Assembly (NCBI RefSeq): GCF_014212495.1
Contig: NZ_JACKZC010000001.1
Coordinates: forward strand, 248,001-312,000
Direction of reading: 5' to 3'
Source of the DNA: Pontibacter sp. Tf4
Lineage (GTDB): Bacteria > Bacteroidota > Bacteroidia > Cytophagales > Hymenobacteraceae
DNA: 64,000 nt
A program made the translations under genes and the position numbers. The notes under the pieces were generated by a model. The model was not told the DNA's origin. It did not search any database and saw nothing but the letters and a program-made list of their open reading frames with translations. Below are positions 27,148-36,061 of this stretch, one piece after another (positions within the stretch are counted from its first letter, which is position 1; each line of letters starts with the position of its first letter).

Positions 27148-27180
27148 CAAAAGTAAATGTTTCAGCCGACAATAGGGCAA
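27148..27180 (-). promoter_or_regulatory. Candidate thioredoxin promoter
   Basis: On the minus strand TTG (27178-27180) is followed after 22 bases by TACTTTTG (27148-27155), an exact TAnnTTTG. The spacing is slightly long. Confidence 0.45.
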
Positions 27181-27359
27181 TAGAAGCTATAGATTTAATT
27201 TATTCGTTTATAGGTTTTGTTTATAATGTTGGCTGCAATTTTGCGCTGCGCCCACTGAAACTATAGTTACAGCTTTAAAGTTATAGCTTAGAACAGATTA
27301 CGGCTTATAATTATACCGGAGCGGCAAAAAGGAATACTAAAATCTACATGCCAATTTTG

Positions 27360-27367
27360 TATCTTTG
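27360..27367 (+). promoter_or_regulatory. prfA -7 promoter box
   Basis: TATCTTTG matches TAnnTTTG exactly, 23 bases before the prfA start codon. No convincing -33 element at the usual distance. Confidence 0.45.
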
Positions 27368-27390
27368 CAGCCTAAAACCAGAAAAGCACG

Positions 27391-28467
27391 ATGTTAGATA
27401 AGTTAGAAGCCATTAATCAGCGTTTTGAAGAAGTAAGCCAGTTGCTTATTCAGCCGGATGTGGCCAGCGACATGAAGAAGTTCAAGGCGCTGAATAAAGA
27501 GTATAAGGATCTGGATAAGATCGTAGTTGAATATAAAAAGTATAAGAACATCCTGAGCAACATCGACAACGCCAAGCAGGTGATTGCGACAGAGAAAGAT
27601 GAAGACTTCCGCCAGATGGCAAAAGAAGAGCTGGATGAGTTACTACCTCAGCGCGATGCCATGGAAGAAACCCTGAAAGAGCTGCTGATCCCGAAAGACC
27701 CGAACGACAGCAAGGACATTATCATGGAAATTCGTGCCGGAGCTGGTGGCGACGAGGCTTCTATTTTTGCCGGCGACCTGTACCGCATGTACAGCCGTTT
27801 CGCGGAAAAGCAGGGCTGGCGCATGGAACTGATGGATGCCACAGAGGGTACTTCAGGCGGTTACAAAGAGATTATAGTTGGTGTATCGGGCGAGGACGTG
27901 TATGGTAAACTGAAGTTCGAGTCTGGTGTGCACCGCGTGCAGCGTGTACCAGCGACCGAAACACAGGGCCGTATCCATACCTCGGTAGCATCGGTAGTGG
28001 TTTTGCCGGAAGCCGAAGAGTTTGATGTGGAAATAGACATGAACGACGTGCGCAAGGACCTGTTCTGTTCGTCAGGCCCGGGTGGTCAGTCAGTGAACAC
28101 GACGTACTCAGCTGTTCGTTTAACGCACATCCCAACTGGTATTGTGGCGCAGTGCCAGGACCAGAAATCGCAGCTGAAGAACTTTGACAAAGCATTGGCG
28201 GTACTTCGCTCCCGTATTTACGAAGTAGAGCTGGCCAAGAAAAACGAAGCCGAAGGTGCCCAGCGTAAAAGCATGGTAGGCGGCGGCGACCGTTCCGATA
28301 AGATCCGTACCTATAACTATCCGCAGGGCCGCGTGACCGACCACCGTATTGGTTACACTGTGTATAACCTGCCTGCCGTAATGGATGGCGGCATCGACGA
28401 CTTTGTAGAAGAGCTACGTATTGCTGAGAACGCTGAACGACTGAAAGAAGGCGCTACAGCAGAATAA
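27391..28467 (+). CDS. prfA: Peptide chain release factor 1
   Basis: Recognises UAA and UAG stop codons and triggers peptide release. At 358 residues it is standard length. The GGQ motif is in [20 protein letters not shown] (near residue 230) and is the glutamine-methylated catalytic loop. Monocistronic, with a hairpin terminator downstream. UAG recognition is of local interest, since several genes here end in TAG supplied by the CTATAG motif. Confidence 0.97.
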   Translation: MLDKLEAINQRFEEVSQLLIQPDVASDMKKFKALNKEYKDLDKIVVEYKKYKNILSNIDNAKQVIATEKDEDFRQMAKEELDELLPQRDAMEETLKELLIPKDPNDSKDIIMEIRAGAGGDEASIFAGDLYRMYSRFAEKQGWRMELMDATEGTSGGYKEIIVGVSGEDVYGKLKFESGVHRVQRVPATETQGRIHTSVASVVVLPEAEEFDVEIDMNDVRKDLFCSSGPGGQSVNTTYSAVRLTHIPTGIVAQCQDQKSQLKNFDKALAVLRSRIYEVELAKKNEAEGAQRKSMVGGGDRSDKIRTYNYPQGRVTDHRIGYTVYNLPAVMDGGIDDFVEELRIAENAERLKEGATAE

Positions 28468-28491
28468 TAAAGCACCTGCTTAAATTTATGC

Positions 28492-28531
28492 AAAGGATGC
28501 AGCCGGCGAAACAGCCGTAACTGCATCCTTT
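28492..28531 (+). terminator. prfA terminator
   Basis: AAAGGATGCAG (28492-28502) pairs with CTGCATCCTTT (28521-28531), followed by TTTTGTTG. Confidence 0.85.
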
Positions 28532-28556
28532 TTTGTTGCTTATAGTTTAATTGCTG

Positions 28557-28656
28557 AGATGTTTACTGGCTAAATAGCTAAATTGCTGAACTGTTGCGTG
28601 CATAGCCAGTATAACGATTTCCAACCATCAACAATTTAACAACTAACAATTAATCC
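28557..28656. repeat. AT-rich gap with inverted-type arms before the beta-helix lipoprotein gene
   Basis: The segment 28568-28597 holds TAAATAGCTAAATTGCTGAA and 28628-28651 holds ATCAACAATTTAACAACTAA, of the same string family as at 6.1, 18.4 and 22.8 kb and in roughly inverse orientation. Confidence 0.35.
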
Positions 28657-30033
28657 TTGAGATACCTGCTCGCCATATTGCCCCTGCTGTGCCTACTATC
28701 TATAGTTGGGTGTGAGCCGAAGGATGAAGTGCTGACAACAGACCCGGGCGCCATACTCGAGTTCTCGCAGGATACGGTACTGTTTGATACGGTTTTTGTA
28801 ACGCAGGGCAGCGTAACCAGGCGACTGAAGGTGTATAACCGCAACAATAAAGCGGTTCGCATCAGCAACATTACCTTGGCCGGTGCCGAGGCATCTCCCT
28901 ACAACCTGATCATCAACGGCCAGGAAACTATAGTTAAGAACAACCTGGAGTTGCGCGGGCAGGACAGTCTGTACATTCTGGTTAAAGTCAATATCAACCC
29001 TTCTGATAAAAACCTGCCTTTCCTGGTAGCGGATTCTATCCTGTTTGATACAAACGGGCAGCGGCAAACTATAAAACTGGTGGCTTACGGGCAAAATGCA
29101 GTATTCCACCGCAAAGAAACGATAGGCACTACTACCTGGACAAGCGATCTGCCGCATGTGCTGCTTGACACTGTGTTTCTGCCGCAAGGCGCCACGCTAA
29201 CTATAGAACCCGGCACAAAAATATTTGCAGGCAGCAAAGGCGTGTTGCTGGTAAACGGTACTTTAAAAGCGAACGGCACACCTGAAAACAGGATCTCATT
29301 CAGCGGTTACCGCCGGGAGCCGGAATACCAGAGGGCACCGGGCCAGTGGGAAGGCATCCGAATCCTGACCCAAAGCAGCGACAACAGCATTAAGTATACT
29401 GACATACGGAACACAACCTACGGGCTGCGTATTGGTAACCCCGGCAAAAGTGGTACGCTGGTAGAAGGCTGTATCATAGCCCATGCTTTTCTGGATGGTA
29501 TTATAGCCTTCACGTCGGATGTGCAGGTGGTGAACACGCTGATCTATAACTGCGGGCAATTTGGCTTTGGCGGACTGGGCGGCGGCAACTACGAGGTGCT
29601 CTACTCTACTATAGTTAACTATAACAACACATTGCCGCGCCAGAACCCGGCTTTTGTAATAACAGACTACATTCCGGAAACCGAGATAAAAGACAAGCCT
29701 ACCAGCCTGCGCCTGATCAACTCTATCGTTTACTCCGATGATTATAGTATGGAGGATGAGCTGCTGCTGGATGTGGGTGCCACTGCAACTATAGAAATAG
29801 CCAATAACCTGCTGCGCACCGCCCTGTACGCCGATGAGCTGAAAGACACAGACAACATCCTGAACAAGGAGCCGAAATTTAAAGAGCCGGGCAAGTATAA
29901 CTTCCAGCTCGATACGCTGTCGCCGGCCAGTGGTGCTGCCCGTGTATTGCCAACTATAGGTAAAGACCTGACCGGCAAAACCCGCAGCACTACCAAACCC
30001 GACATCGGCGCCTACGAACGCATAATTGATTGA
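28657..30033 (+). CDS. Lipoprotein with right-handed parallel beta-helix domain
   Basis: A 458-residue predicted lipoprotein. The signal peptide MRYLLAILPLLCLLSIVGC ends in a lipobox (LSIVGC) with Cys19. A beta-sandwich-like region follows to about 145, then a beta-helix domain (about 165-430) of repeated short strands with NGTLKANGTPENRISFSG and repeats of NxxIxx type, ending KPDIGAYERI, a tail often seen in choice-of-anchor beta-helix proteins. Start is TTG at 28657: an in-frame stop lies two codons upstream and no ATG would keep the signal peptide. Probably surface-exposed; polysaccharide binding is a guess. Confidence 0.82.
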   Translation: MRYLLAILPLLCLLSIVGCEPKDEVLTTDPGAILEFSQDTVLFDTVFVTQGSVTRRLKVYNRNNKAVRISNITLAGAEASPYNLIINGQETIVKNNLELRGQDSLYILVKVNINPSDKNLPFLVADSILFDTNGQRQTIKLVAYGQNAVFHRKETIGTTTWTSDLPHVLLDTVFLPQGATLTIEPGTKIFAGSKGVLLVNGTLKANGTPENRISFSGYRREPEYQRAPGQWEGIRILTQSSDNSIKYTDIRNTTYGLRIGNPGKSGTLVEGCIIAHAFLDGIIAFTSDVQVVNTLIYNCGQFGFGGLGGGNYEVLYSTIVNYNNTLPRQNPAFVITDYIPETEIKDKPTSLRLINSIVYSDDYSMEDELLLDVGATATIEIANNLLRTALYADELKDTDNILNKEPKFKEPGKYNFQLDTLSPASGAARVLPTIGKDLTGKTRSTTKPDIGAYERIID

Positions 30034-30038
30034 GCTAT

Positions 30039-30275
30039 AGTTAGAAAGTTAGAAAAGTATAAGTTAGAAAGTTTTAACACAGCAATTGTCTGGTTTATAG
30101 TTTAACCACACTAATTTCATTAACTCGTAAGACCTTTGTCATTGGTTGTTTTTCTACCACTAATTCAGGTAACCAACTTTATAATTAGTGGTGAAAACAC
30201 ACAGCAAGGTCTTAAACTCTGTAACTACGTAACTATAGCTCACTTTCTAACTTATACTTTTCTAACTTTCTAACT
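30039..30275. repeat. 237-base element with perfect 33-base terminal inverted repeats
   Basis: Arm 30039-30071 (starting AGTTAGAAAGTTAGAAAAG) is exactly inverse complementary to 30243-30275. Inside are further nested pairs: AAGACCTT (30129-30136) with AAGGTCTT (30206-30213) and ACCACTAATT (30156-30165) with AATTAGTGGT (30183-30192). The whole can fold as one long cruciform. It contains no gene, and fills the gap between the beta-helix lipoprotein gene and the yjbQ-like gene. It could be a MITE-like element or a long RNA hairpin. Confidence 0.8.
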
Positions 30276-30282
30276 GAAAACT

Positions 30283-30705
30283 ATGATTTGGTCCCAGAAA
30301 GAGATACGATTACCTGCTGTAGCGCGGGGTTTCCATTTGATCACTGATCTGATAACGTCGCAGTTGCCGGAGTTGGAAGACATAAAAGTGGGCATGGCGC
30401 ACATCTTTATTAAACACACCTCGGCCAGCTTGACTATAAACGAGGATGCAGACCCTACCGTAAGGCAGGATTTTGAAAGCCACTTCAATAAAATGGTGCC
30501 CGAGAACGCCCCTTATTACCGGCATACCTCCGAAGGCCCCGACGACATGCCGGCACACCTGAAAGCTGCTCTTTTGGGGAGTTCGGTTACCGTGCCCATC
30601 ACCAATGGTAAATTTAACATGGGCACCTGGCAGGGCATTTACCTGTGCGAGCACCGCAACCATGCCTCTAAACGCTGGCTGGTAGTTACCCTGATGGGCG
30701 AATAA
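30283..30705 (+). CDS. YjbQ/UPF0047 family protein
   Basis: A 140-residue soluble protein of the YjbQ family, small trimeric beta proteins with weak thiamine-phosphate synthase activity in E. coli. Motifs: HIFIKHTSASLTINEDADP (about residues 45-63), LLGSSVTVPI (about 101-110) and GTWQGIYLCEH (about 116-126), which carry the conserved histidines and acidic residues of the putative active site. The start lies 8 bases after the large inverted-repeat element. Confidence 0.9.
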   Translation: MIWSQKEIRLPAVARGFHLITDLITSQLPELEDIKVGMAHIFIKHTSASLTINEDADPTVRQDFESHFNKMVPENAPYYRHTSEGPDDMPAHLKAALLGSSVTVPITNGKFNMGTWQGIYLCEHRNHASKRWLVVTLMGE

Positions 30706-30713
30706 ACTATAGC

Positions 30714-32225
30714 TTACCTGATGATGGTGACTTTCCTGGTCTCGGTGCCTTCGGAGCTGGTTACGCGCAGGATATAAACGCCACTTGGTATGCCTGTTGT
30801 GCGAAGCTCTGCTGTACGCGTGGTAACTTCCTGCTTAAACATAACCTGTCCCAGTCGGTTTATTAGTTCCACGTGGCGCAGAGTAACTGTAGCCGGTTGC
30901 TCGATCATAATGTAGTCTGAGGCCGGAACGGGGTAAACCGTAAGTTGGTTCGGTGTTACCTCTATGTACTGCTCCCGGGTTTCGGTGCTGCTCATCTGGC
31001 TGTTGGCTATTGTAAGCGTAACTTTGTATTTGCCGGGCGTGGTGTAGCTTACAGTTGGGTTTTGCTCGGTAGATGTTGCCGGAACGCCACCTTCAAACTC
31101 CCACAGCCACGAGGTTGGCCTTACCCCTATCGATTTGTCCTGGAACGTAACAGCGCTGCCCGGCCTCACAAGGGTTTCGGTAGCAGCTTCAAAGCCGGCC
31201 ACCAGGCCACCGGTACATGCCGGTGACTCCAGTATGTTGCTTCGGGATGAACTGAGCATCGCCTGCATATAGGCTATCTGGCCATTGGTAAACAGGTTCA
31301 TGCAGGCATCATCGCTATAGTCCATGTAGTTCTCCGACATGTCGCCGTAAGGGCCGTTGTTGCAGCTTATGTTCACAGCAGAAGGGCAGCCGTAGGTTGG
31401 TTTGTACTGGTTTGGAGTGTCGGCTATGCCATCAGAGTCGGAGCAGGAAAAATCTGCGTCGCCCCAGATGTGGCGCAGGCCCAGCCAGTGGCCAATTTCG
31501 TGTGTGGCAGTACGGCCTTTGTTGTATTCCCAGTTGGTTTTGTTGTAGGGTGCAGCGCCTACCGTTTTGTAGTGCAGTACCACGCCATCGTTCTGTGCTG
31601 AGGAGCTACCCGGAAAGGTGGCCCAGCCCAGTATGTCATCTTCGATGTTGCCAACCCAGATATTGAGGTACTGGTTACGGTCCCAGGCGCTGGCTCCGCC
31701 ATTGTCGGCACGCTTGATACGGTTATTGGATGCACTGAAGCTTTTGGCAGCGGTAAGTGTACGGGTAATGCCATTGGTTGGCAGGCCGTCCGGGCCTGTG
31801 GTAGCCAGGCAAAACTCTATACCTGCATCGCCGGCCAGTGCAGCAAAATGACTGGGTGTGTTAATACGGTCCTCGTTGGTTCTCCTGAAATCAGCATTCA
31901 GCACAGCCAGTTGCGAAAACAGCTGCTCATCCGGGATGTTCTGTTCCTCTGTGTTATAGATCACATGGAAAACAACCGGAATGGTGATGACACCGGCACG
32001 GCGCATGGCTTGCCCCTTTTCGGGATGCCGGCTCAGGTACTGGTTAGCTGCTTCGCGGGCTTTTTGTTGCTGTAGTTTGGTGCCCGGCTCCAGGCGCTCT
32101 AATGTTTCCTGGTACAGGTCTGTGGCGCAGGTACGACCGGTTTTATGCGTAGCAGAGGTTGCAGGCTGGCACCATGCCGGCACCGACAACAGCAGGGCAA
32201 GGCTTAAAAAAGCTAATAAACGCAT
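30714..32225 (-). CDS. Secreted M43-type zinc metalloprotease with PKD and T9SS sorting domains
   Basis: A 503-residue exported protease. Signal peptide about 1-20 (LLAFLSLALLLSVPAWC). The catalytic domain carries ATHEIGHWLGLRHIWGD (near residue 240), the HExxHxxGxxH zinc site, and a Met-turn in ENYMDYSDDACM, as in pappalysin-like M43 enzymes of Bacteroidota. A PKD-like domain (about 335-420, with SWLWEFEGG and NPTVSYTTPGKYKVTLTI) and a type A T9SS sorting domain (about 430-503, ending RKVTIIR) follow. Probably cleaves environmental protein. Neighbours are a lipoprotein and gpmI on the same strand, 112 bases upstream, unrelated in function. Confidence 0.93.
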   Translation of the reverse strand: MRLLAFLSLALLLSVPAWCQPATSATHKTGRTCATDLYQETLERLEPGTKLQQQKAREAANQYLSRHPEKGQAMRRAGVITIPVVFHVIYNTEEQNIPDEQLFSQLAVLNADFRRTNEDRINTPSHFAALAGDAGIEFCLATTGPDGLPTNGITRTLTAAKSFSASNNRIKRADNGGASAWDRNQYLNIWVGNIEDDILGWATFPGSSSAQNDGVVLHYKTVGAAPYNKTNWEYNKGRTATHEIGHWLGLRHIWGDADFSCSDSDGIADTPNQYKPTYGCPSAVNISCNNGPYGDMSENYMDYSDDACMNLFTNGQIAYMQAMLSSSRSNILESPACTGGLVAGFEAATETLVRPGSAVTFQDKSIGVRPTSWLWEFEGGVPATSTEQNPTVSYTTPGKYKVTLTIANSQMSSTETREQYIEVTPNQLTVYPVPASDYIMIEQPATVTLRHVELINRLGQVMFKQEVTTRTAELRTTGIPSGVYILRVTSSEGTETRKVTIIR

Positions 32226-32283
32226 AAAACAACGGGTAAAAGTATAGACTATAGTACGCTTACAGGTAAAGTAAGATAAAGTG

Positions 32284-32299
32284 CAAAATTACAAAAATA
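32284..32299 (-). promoter_or_regulatory. Candidate -7 boxes of the M43 protease gene
   Basis: Two exact TAnnTTTG matches are read on the minus strand in tandem, TAATTTTG (32284-32291) and TATTTTTG (32292-32299), 58-74 bases upstream of the start. No -33 TTG at 20 bases was seen. Confidence 0.3.
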
Positions 32300-32337
32300 A
32301 GTTGTTGTAATGCGTTAAGGCTAAGCCTTTTATTTGC

Positions 32338-32910
32338 TTATAAGTTTACCTGTACACTATAGTGCAGCGAATCGCTGAAGACAAGTTTCTGCACCCCGTT
32401 GATGTGGTAGCTCTGCAGGTGTCCGCTCAACGGGTCAGCTTCCAGTACAGCCTTACGGCGCGAGTAAAAAAGCAGGTTCTGGTCCTGCAGGGTGGCTTCC
32501 AGGCGCTGCAGCTTGTTTTCGGGGCTCAGGTGCAGGTACAAGCGCTCTATCGGTGCTTCGGCGTCCGGCAGCCGGTTAAAGGTAATGGCCTTGCCACCTT
32601 CCGGTAATACTTGCTCCTCCCGGCTATAATATTCCTTCAGGGTAGGTTTGTTGATGTCGGCTTCTTCAAAAACGGCAAGCTCTTCGGCCCACTCTACCCG
32701 TTCCAGCTGTATAGTTTCGGCAGGCTCGTTCTCCGTTCTGACCGATTTAAGTACAGCCGGCTGGCGGGTCTGCAGGCGCTGGATTTCCTGCTGCACATAC
32801 CCTGCAACATCAAAAGTGCCGTCTGCGCTGCTGTTGCGTGGCACCGGCTGCTCGCAGGCAACCAGTGCCACCAACGCTATTGCTATACAGGCTATACTAT
32901 AGTTTCTCAC
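32338..32910 (-). CDS. Hypothetical lipoprotein, 190 residues
   Basis: The signal peptide MRNYSIACIAIALVALVAC ends in a lipobox (LVAC, Cys19). The mature part is soluble, acidic and shows no recognised domain; it includes QQEIQRLQTRQPAV early and SHLQSYHI-type strands late, so it may be a beta-rich fold. Start is GTG. It begins 5 bases after the gpmI stop, so it is probably in the gpmI transcript. Function unknown. Confidence 0.72.
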   Translation of the reverse strand: MRNYSIACIAIALVALVACEQPVPRNSSADGTFDVAGYVQQEIQRLQTRQPAVLKSVRTENEPAETIQLERVEWAEELAVFEEADINKPTLKEYYSREEQVLPEGGKAITFNRLPDAEAPIERLYLHLSPENKLQRLEATLQDQNLLFYSRRKAVLEADPLSGHLQSYHINGVQKLVFSDSLHYSVQVNL

Positions 32911-32915
32911 CAGGT

Positions 32916-34442
32916 TTAGTGTTTTATCAGCGATGTTCCGGTCATTTCAGGCGGCTGCGGTATGCCCATCAGTTCCAGTATTGTCGGGGCGATATCGCCT
33001 AACTTACCTTCGTGCAGCTCGCCTTTAAAGGTATTGCTTACCAATACGCAGGGAACAAGGTTTGTGGTGTGTGCCGTGTTTGGTGTACCGTCTTCGTTTA
33101 TCATGCAGTCGGCGTTGCCGTGGTCGGCTATCACTATAATGTCATAGTTATTTTCAAGGGCTGTATTTACTACGGCGGCGGCACATTCGTCTACTACTTC
33201 GCAGGCTTTTACGGCAGCTTCAAACACGCCGGTGTGGCCTACCATGTCCGGGTTGGCAAAGTTCAGGCACACAAAATCAGCGCTTTTCTGTTGTAGTTCC
33301 GGTATCAGCACATCGCGCAGGTCGTAGGCACTCATTTCCGGTTTCAGGTCGTAGGTGGCTACTTTTGGCGATGGGCACAGCAGGCGTTTCTCCCCTTTAA
33401 ACTCGGTTTCGCGGCCCCCTGAAAAGAAGAACGTTACGTGCGGATATTTTTCGGTTTCGGCTATGCGTATCTGTGTTTTGCCGGCTTTCTCCAGCACCTC
33501 GCCCAGCGTATTGTTCAGGTTATCCTTGTCAAATATGGGTGTTACGTTTACAAACGTATCATCATAGTTGGTCATGGTAACGTAGTGCACGTTCAGTTTG
33601 TGCATGTTCTGCTCCGGAAAGTCGTGCTGTGTTAAGGCCTGCGTTATTTCGCGCCCGCGGTCCGTTCTGAAGTTGAAGCAAATCACCACATCACCGTCTT
33701 TTATAGTTGCTACAGGCTCTCCGTTGCCATCCACCCGAACGATAGGTTTGATGAACTCATCGGTAACGCCATTGTTGTACGACTCCAGTATAGAGCTGAT
33801 GACGTTGGTAGAAGGAGTGCCATTGCCGTGCACCATCAGGTCATAAGCCAGTTTTACGCGCTCCCAGCGGTTGTCGCGGTCCATGGCATAGTAGCGGCCA
33901 ATTACCGAAGCTATAGTTCCGGTAGTCTTATCAATGTGCTCGCTCAGGTCGTTCATGTATTTTACGCCGCCTTTCGGGTCGGTGTCGCGGCCATCGGTAA
34001 AGGCATGGATAAATACATCCTGTATGCCCTCATCAAAAGCAACTGTGCATAAAGCTTTCAGGTGGTTGATGTGCGAGTGCACGCCCCCATCCGACACCAG
34101 GCCGATCAGGTGCACCGGTTTTTTGTTCTCCTTCGCGTACTGGTAAGCATTGGCCAGGGCAGGCATGTTTCTTAGCTTGTGCTCTGCTATCGTTTTGTTT
34201 ATCAGCACCAGGTCCTGGTACACCACGCGGCCGGCGCCAATGTTCATGTGTCCCACTTCAGAGTTTCCCATCTGTCCGTGCGGTAAGCCCACGGCCTCGC
34301 CGGATGCCTGTAAACTGGTATGCGGATATTTATGGATAATAGAATCGTAGAAAGGTGTGCTGGCCTTCTGGATGGCCGAAACTGCTGGGTTAGTGGCTAT
34401 TCCCCACCCGTCCAGGATCATTAAAAGTACCTGCTTATTCAT
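32916..34442 (-). CDS. gpmI: 2,3-bisphosphoglycerate-independent phosphoglycerate mutase
   Basis: Interconverts 3- and 2-phosphoglycerate in glycolysis with two manganese ions. At 508 residues it has the family length. The catalytic serine is in MGNSEVGHMN near residue 62, and metal ligands include LDGWG at the start and IADHGNADC near 440. The start codon lies 4 bases after a TATATTTG box (34447-34454), so the mRNA may have almost no leader. A lipoprotein gene follows 5 bases later. Confidence 0.96.
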   Translation of the reverse strand: MNKQVLLMILDGWGIATNPAVSAIQKASTPFYDSIIHKYPHTSLQASGEAVGLPHGQMGNSEVGHMNIGAGRVVYQDLVLINKTIAEHKLRNMPALANAYQYAKENKKPVHLIGLVSDGGVHSHINHLKALCTVAFDEGIQDVFIHAFTDGRDTDPKGGVKYMNDLSEHIDKTTGTIASVIGRYYAMDRDNRWERVKLAYDLMVHGNGTPSTNVISSILESYNNGVTDEFIKPIVRVDGNGEPVATIKDGDVVICFNFRTDRGREITQALTQHDFPEQNMHKLNVHYVTMTNYDDTFVNVTPIFDKDNLNNTLGEVLEKAGKTQIRIAETEKYPHVTFFFSGGRETEFKGEKRLLCPSPKVATYDLKPEMSAYDLRDVLIPELQQKSADFVCLNFANPDMVGHTGVFEAAVKACEVVDECAAAVVNTALENNYDIIVIADHGNADCMINEDGTPNTAHTTNLVPCVLVSNTFKGELHEGKLGDIAPTILELMGIPQPPEMTGTSLIKH

Positions 34443-34454
34443 GCTGCAAATATA
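34440..34454 (-). promoter_or_regulatory. gpmI -7 promoter box next to the start codon
   Basis: On the minus strand TATATTTG, then CAGC, then ATG. The box is an exact TAnnTTTG match, in the same arrangement as rsmI. No -33 TTG at 20 bases was found. Confidence 0.45.
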
Positions 34455-34656
34455 GGTATAATCTTGTAATGGCTGCGTGGCTGTGCTTAACTATATAAAC
34501 TCCTGCGGAGTGGCATAAAGTATAATTTACCCGGGAAACTATAGGCCACGCCGGATTGCGTATATGCTACAAATAATGTTAACTTTAGGGACTGATACCG
34601 GGTGCATTAGTTGGCATAGTTTTAGCTTTAAGTGTGGCGGGTTACAAATAATATGT

Positions 34657-35058
34657 ATGAAAAATTTTAAACAGTTTGCAGTAGTATTCTCTTTGGTTGT
34701 GGCGGTGGTGTTTATGGCTACAGGGCAGGCAATGGCGCAGGGCGGTGTAATGGAAAACGTGAAAGCCGCAATGAAAGCCGGATCGTCCAAGGACCTGGCC
34801 CGTAACTTTAGCGGCACCGTAGAGCTGGCGCTTGATGGCAAAGAGGCTACCGGATACAGCAGCACGCAGGCCGAATTTGTGATGAAGAACTTCTTCAGCA
34901 AAAATGCCCCTGTCGACTTTACGTACAGCCACCAGGGCTCGTCTGATAAAGGCCAGCAATACGCCATCGGTACCTATACCTCTAAAGGCGGAACCTACAC
35001 AGTATTAGTACGAATGAAAGAATCGAAGATACAATCGATGAATTTTATAAAAGATTAA
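34657..35058 (+). CDS. Exported DUF4783-like protein
   Basis: A 133-residue exported protein. The signal peptide is about residues 1-27 (hydrophobic FAVVFSLVVAVVFMATGQAMA). The mature part (GGVMENVKAAMKAGSSKDLAR and later YSSTQAEFVMKNFFSK) looks like the DUF4783 / SnoaL-like small alpha-beta fold that is common in this phylum. The ATG at 34657 is the likely start; an earlier in-frame ATG at 34576 would add 27 residues of non-signal sequence. It is followed by a hairpin terminator and nadC. Function unknown. Confidence 0.78.
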   Translation: MKNFKQFAVVFSLVVAVVFMATGQAMAQGGVMENVKAAMKAGSSKDLARNFSGTVELALDGKEATGYSSTQAEFVMKNFFSKNAPVDFTYSHQGSSDKGQQYAIGTYTSKGGTYTVLVRMKESKIQSMNFIKD

Positions 35059-35079
35059 GTATAAAACGCATATTTTTAC

Positions 35080-35106
35080 AAAGGCCCGGGTTTATCCCGA
35101 GCCTTT
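35080..35106 (+). terminator. Terminator before nadC
   Basis: AAAGGCCCGGG (35080-35090) pairs with CCCGAGCCTTT (35096-35106) with one mismatch, loop TTTAT, followed by more T. Its T tract runs directly into the nadC promoter box. Confidence 0.8.
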
Positions 35107-35109
35107 TTT

Positions 35110-35124
35110 TATTTTTGCACCGTG
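35110..35124 (+). promoter_or_regulatory. nadC -7 box adjoining the GTG start
   Basis: TATTTTTG (35110-35117) matches TAnnTTTG exactly; CACC and then GTG (35122) follow at once. Transcription would begin at or next to the start codon. Confidence 0.45.
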
Positions 35125-35985
35125 AAACCGACTTACCTTACCCAGAAAAGTATAAGCGATTTTATCGCGATGGCGCTGGCCGAAGACATTGGCGACGGCG
35201 ACCACTCTTCGCTGGCTTCTATTCCGGCGGATGCGCAGAACCAGGCGCGCCTGCTGGTAAAAGGAGATGGCATACTGGCGGGCGTAGAGCTGGCCGGTTA
35301 CATTTTTAACGCCGTGGACCCGGAGCTGCAGGTAGAAGTATTGTTGCAGGATGGGGCCAGTGTAAAATATGGCGATGTAGCCCTGACCGTGAAAGGCAAA
35401 GCACAAAGCATACTTACAGCTGAGCGCCTGGTGCTGAACTGCATGCAGCGCATGAGCGGTATTGCCACCTACACGCACCACCTGACAGAGCTGATAAAAG
35501 GTACCAACGCCAAACTGCTGGATACCCGCAAAACAACACCAAACTTCCGGATTATGGAGAAATGGGCCGTTGTGATCGGGGGCGGGCACAACCACCGCTT
35601 CGGCCTGTTTGATATGATCATCCTGAAAGATAACCACGTGGACTATGCTGGCGGTATTAAAGAAGCTATAGTTGCCACACAGCGTTACCTGCAGGAAAAA
35701 GGCAAGGACCTGCGCATAGAAGTAGAGACCCGTAACCTGGACGAAGTAAGACAGGCCCTGGAAACAGGAGGCATCCACCGCATAATGCTGGATAACATGA
35801 CGCCGGACATGATGCGCGAAGCCGTAGCCATGATTGGTGGCAGGTATGAAACGGAAGCATCCGGCGGAATAACCGAAGCAACTATACGGGCCGTAGCCGA
35901 GTGTGGCGTGGATTACATTTCGGTAGGGGCGCTAACCCATTCCATTAAAAGTCTTGACCTGAGCCTGAAGGCTTATAAACTATAG
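35122..35985 (+). CDS. nadC: Nicotinate-nucleotide diphosphorylase (quinolinate phosphoribosyltransferase)
   Basis: Converts quinolinate and PRPP to nicotinate mononucleotide in de novo NAD synthesis. The protein of 287 residues has the family's normal size. Signatures include ALAEDIGDGDHSS (residues 17-29), LLDTRKTTPNFR (about 132-143), GGGHNHRFGL and ASGGITEATIRAVAECGVDYISVG. Start is GTG. The stop codon TAG is part of a perfect AACTATAGTT (35978-35987). No nadA or nadB gene is near. The YcxB-like gene follows after 76 bases. Confidence 0.95.
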   Translation: MKPTYLTQKSISDFIAMALAEDIGDGDHSSLASIPADAQNQARLLVKGDGILAGVELAGYIFNAVDPELQVEVLLQDGASVKYGDVALTVKGKAQSILTAERLVLNCMQRMSGIATYTHHLTELIKGTNAKLLDTRKTTPNFRIMEKWAVVIGGGHNHRFGLFDMIILKDNHVDYAGGIKEAIVATQRYLQEKGKDLRIEVETRNLDEVRQALETGGIHRIMLDNMTPDMMREAVAMIGGRYETEASGGITEATIRAVAECGVDYISVGALTHSIKSLDLSLKAYKL

Positions 35986-36061
35986 TTTTGGCCGCGCCCT
36001 GCAGCCAGAGAACAGAAGCAGTAGAAGCAACGGCAGGGCAACAACTGATTAAACAAGTATA

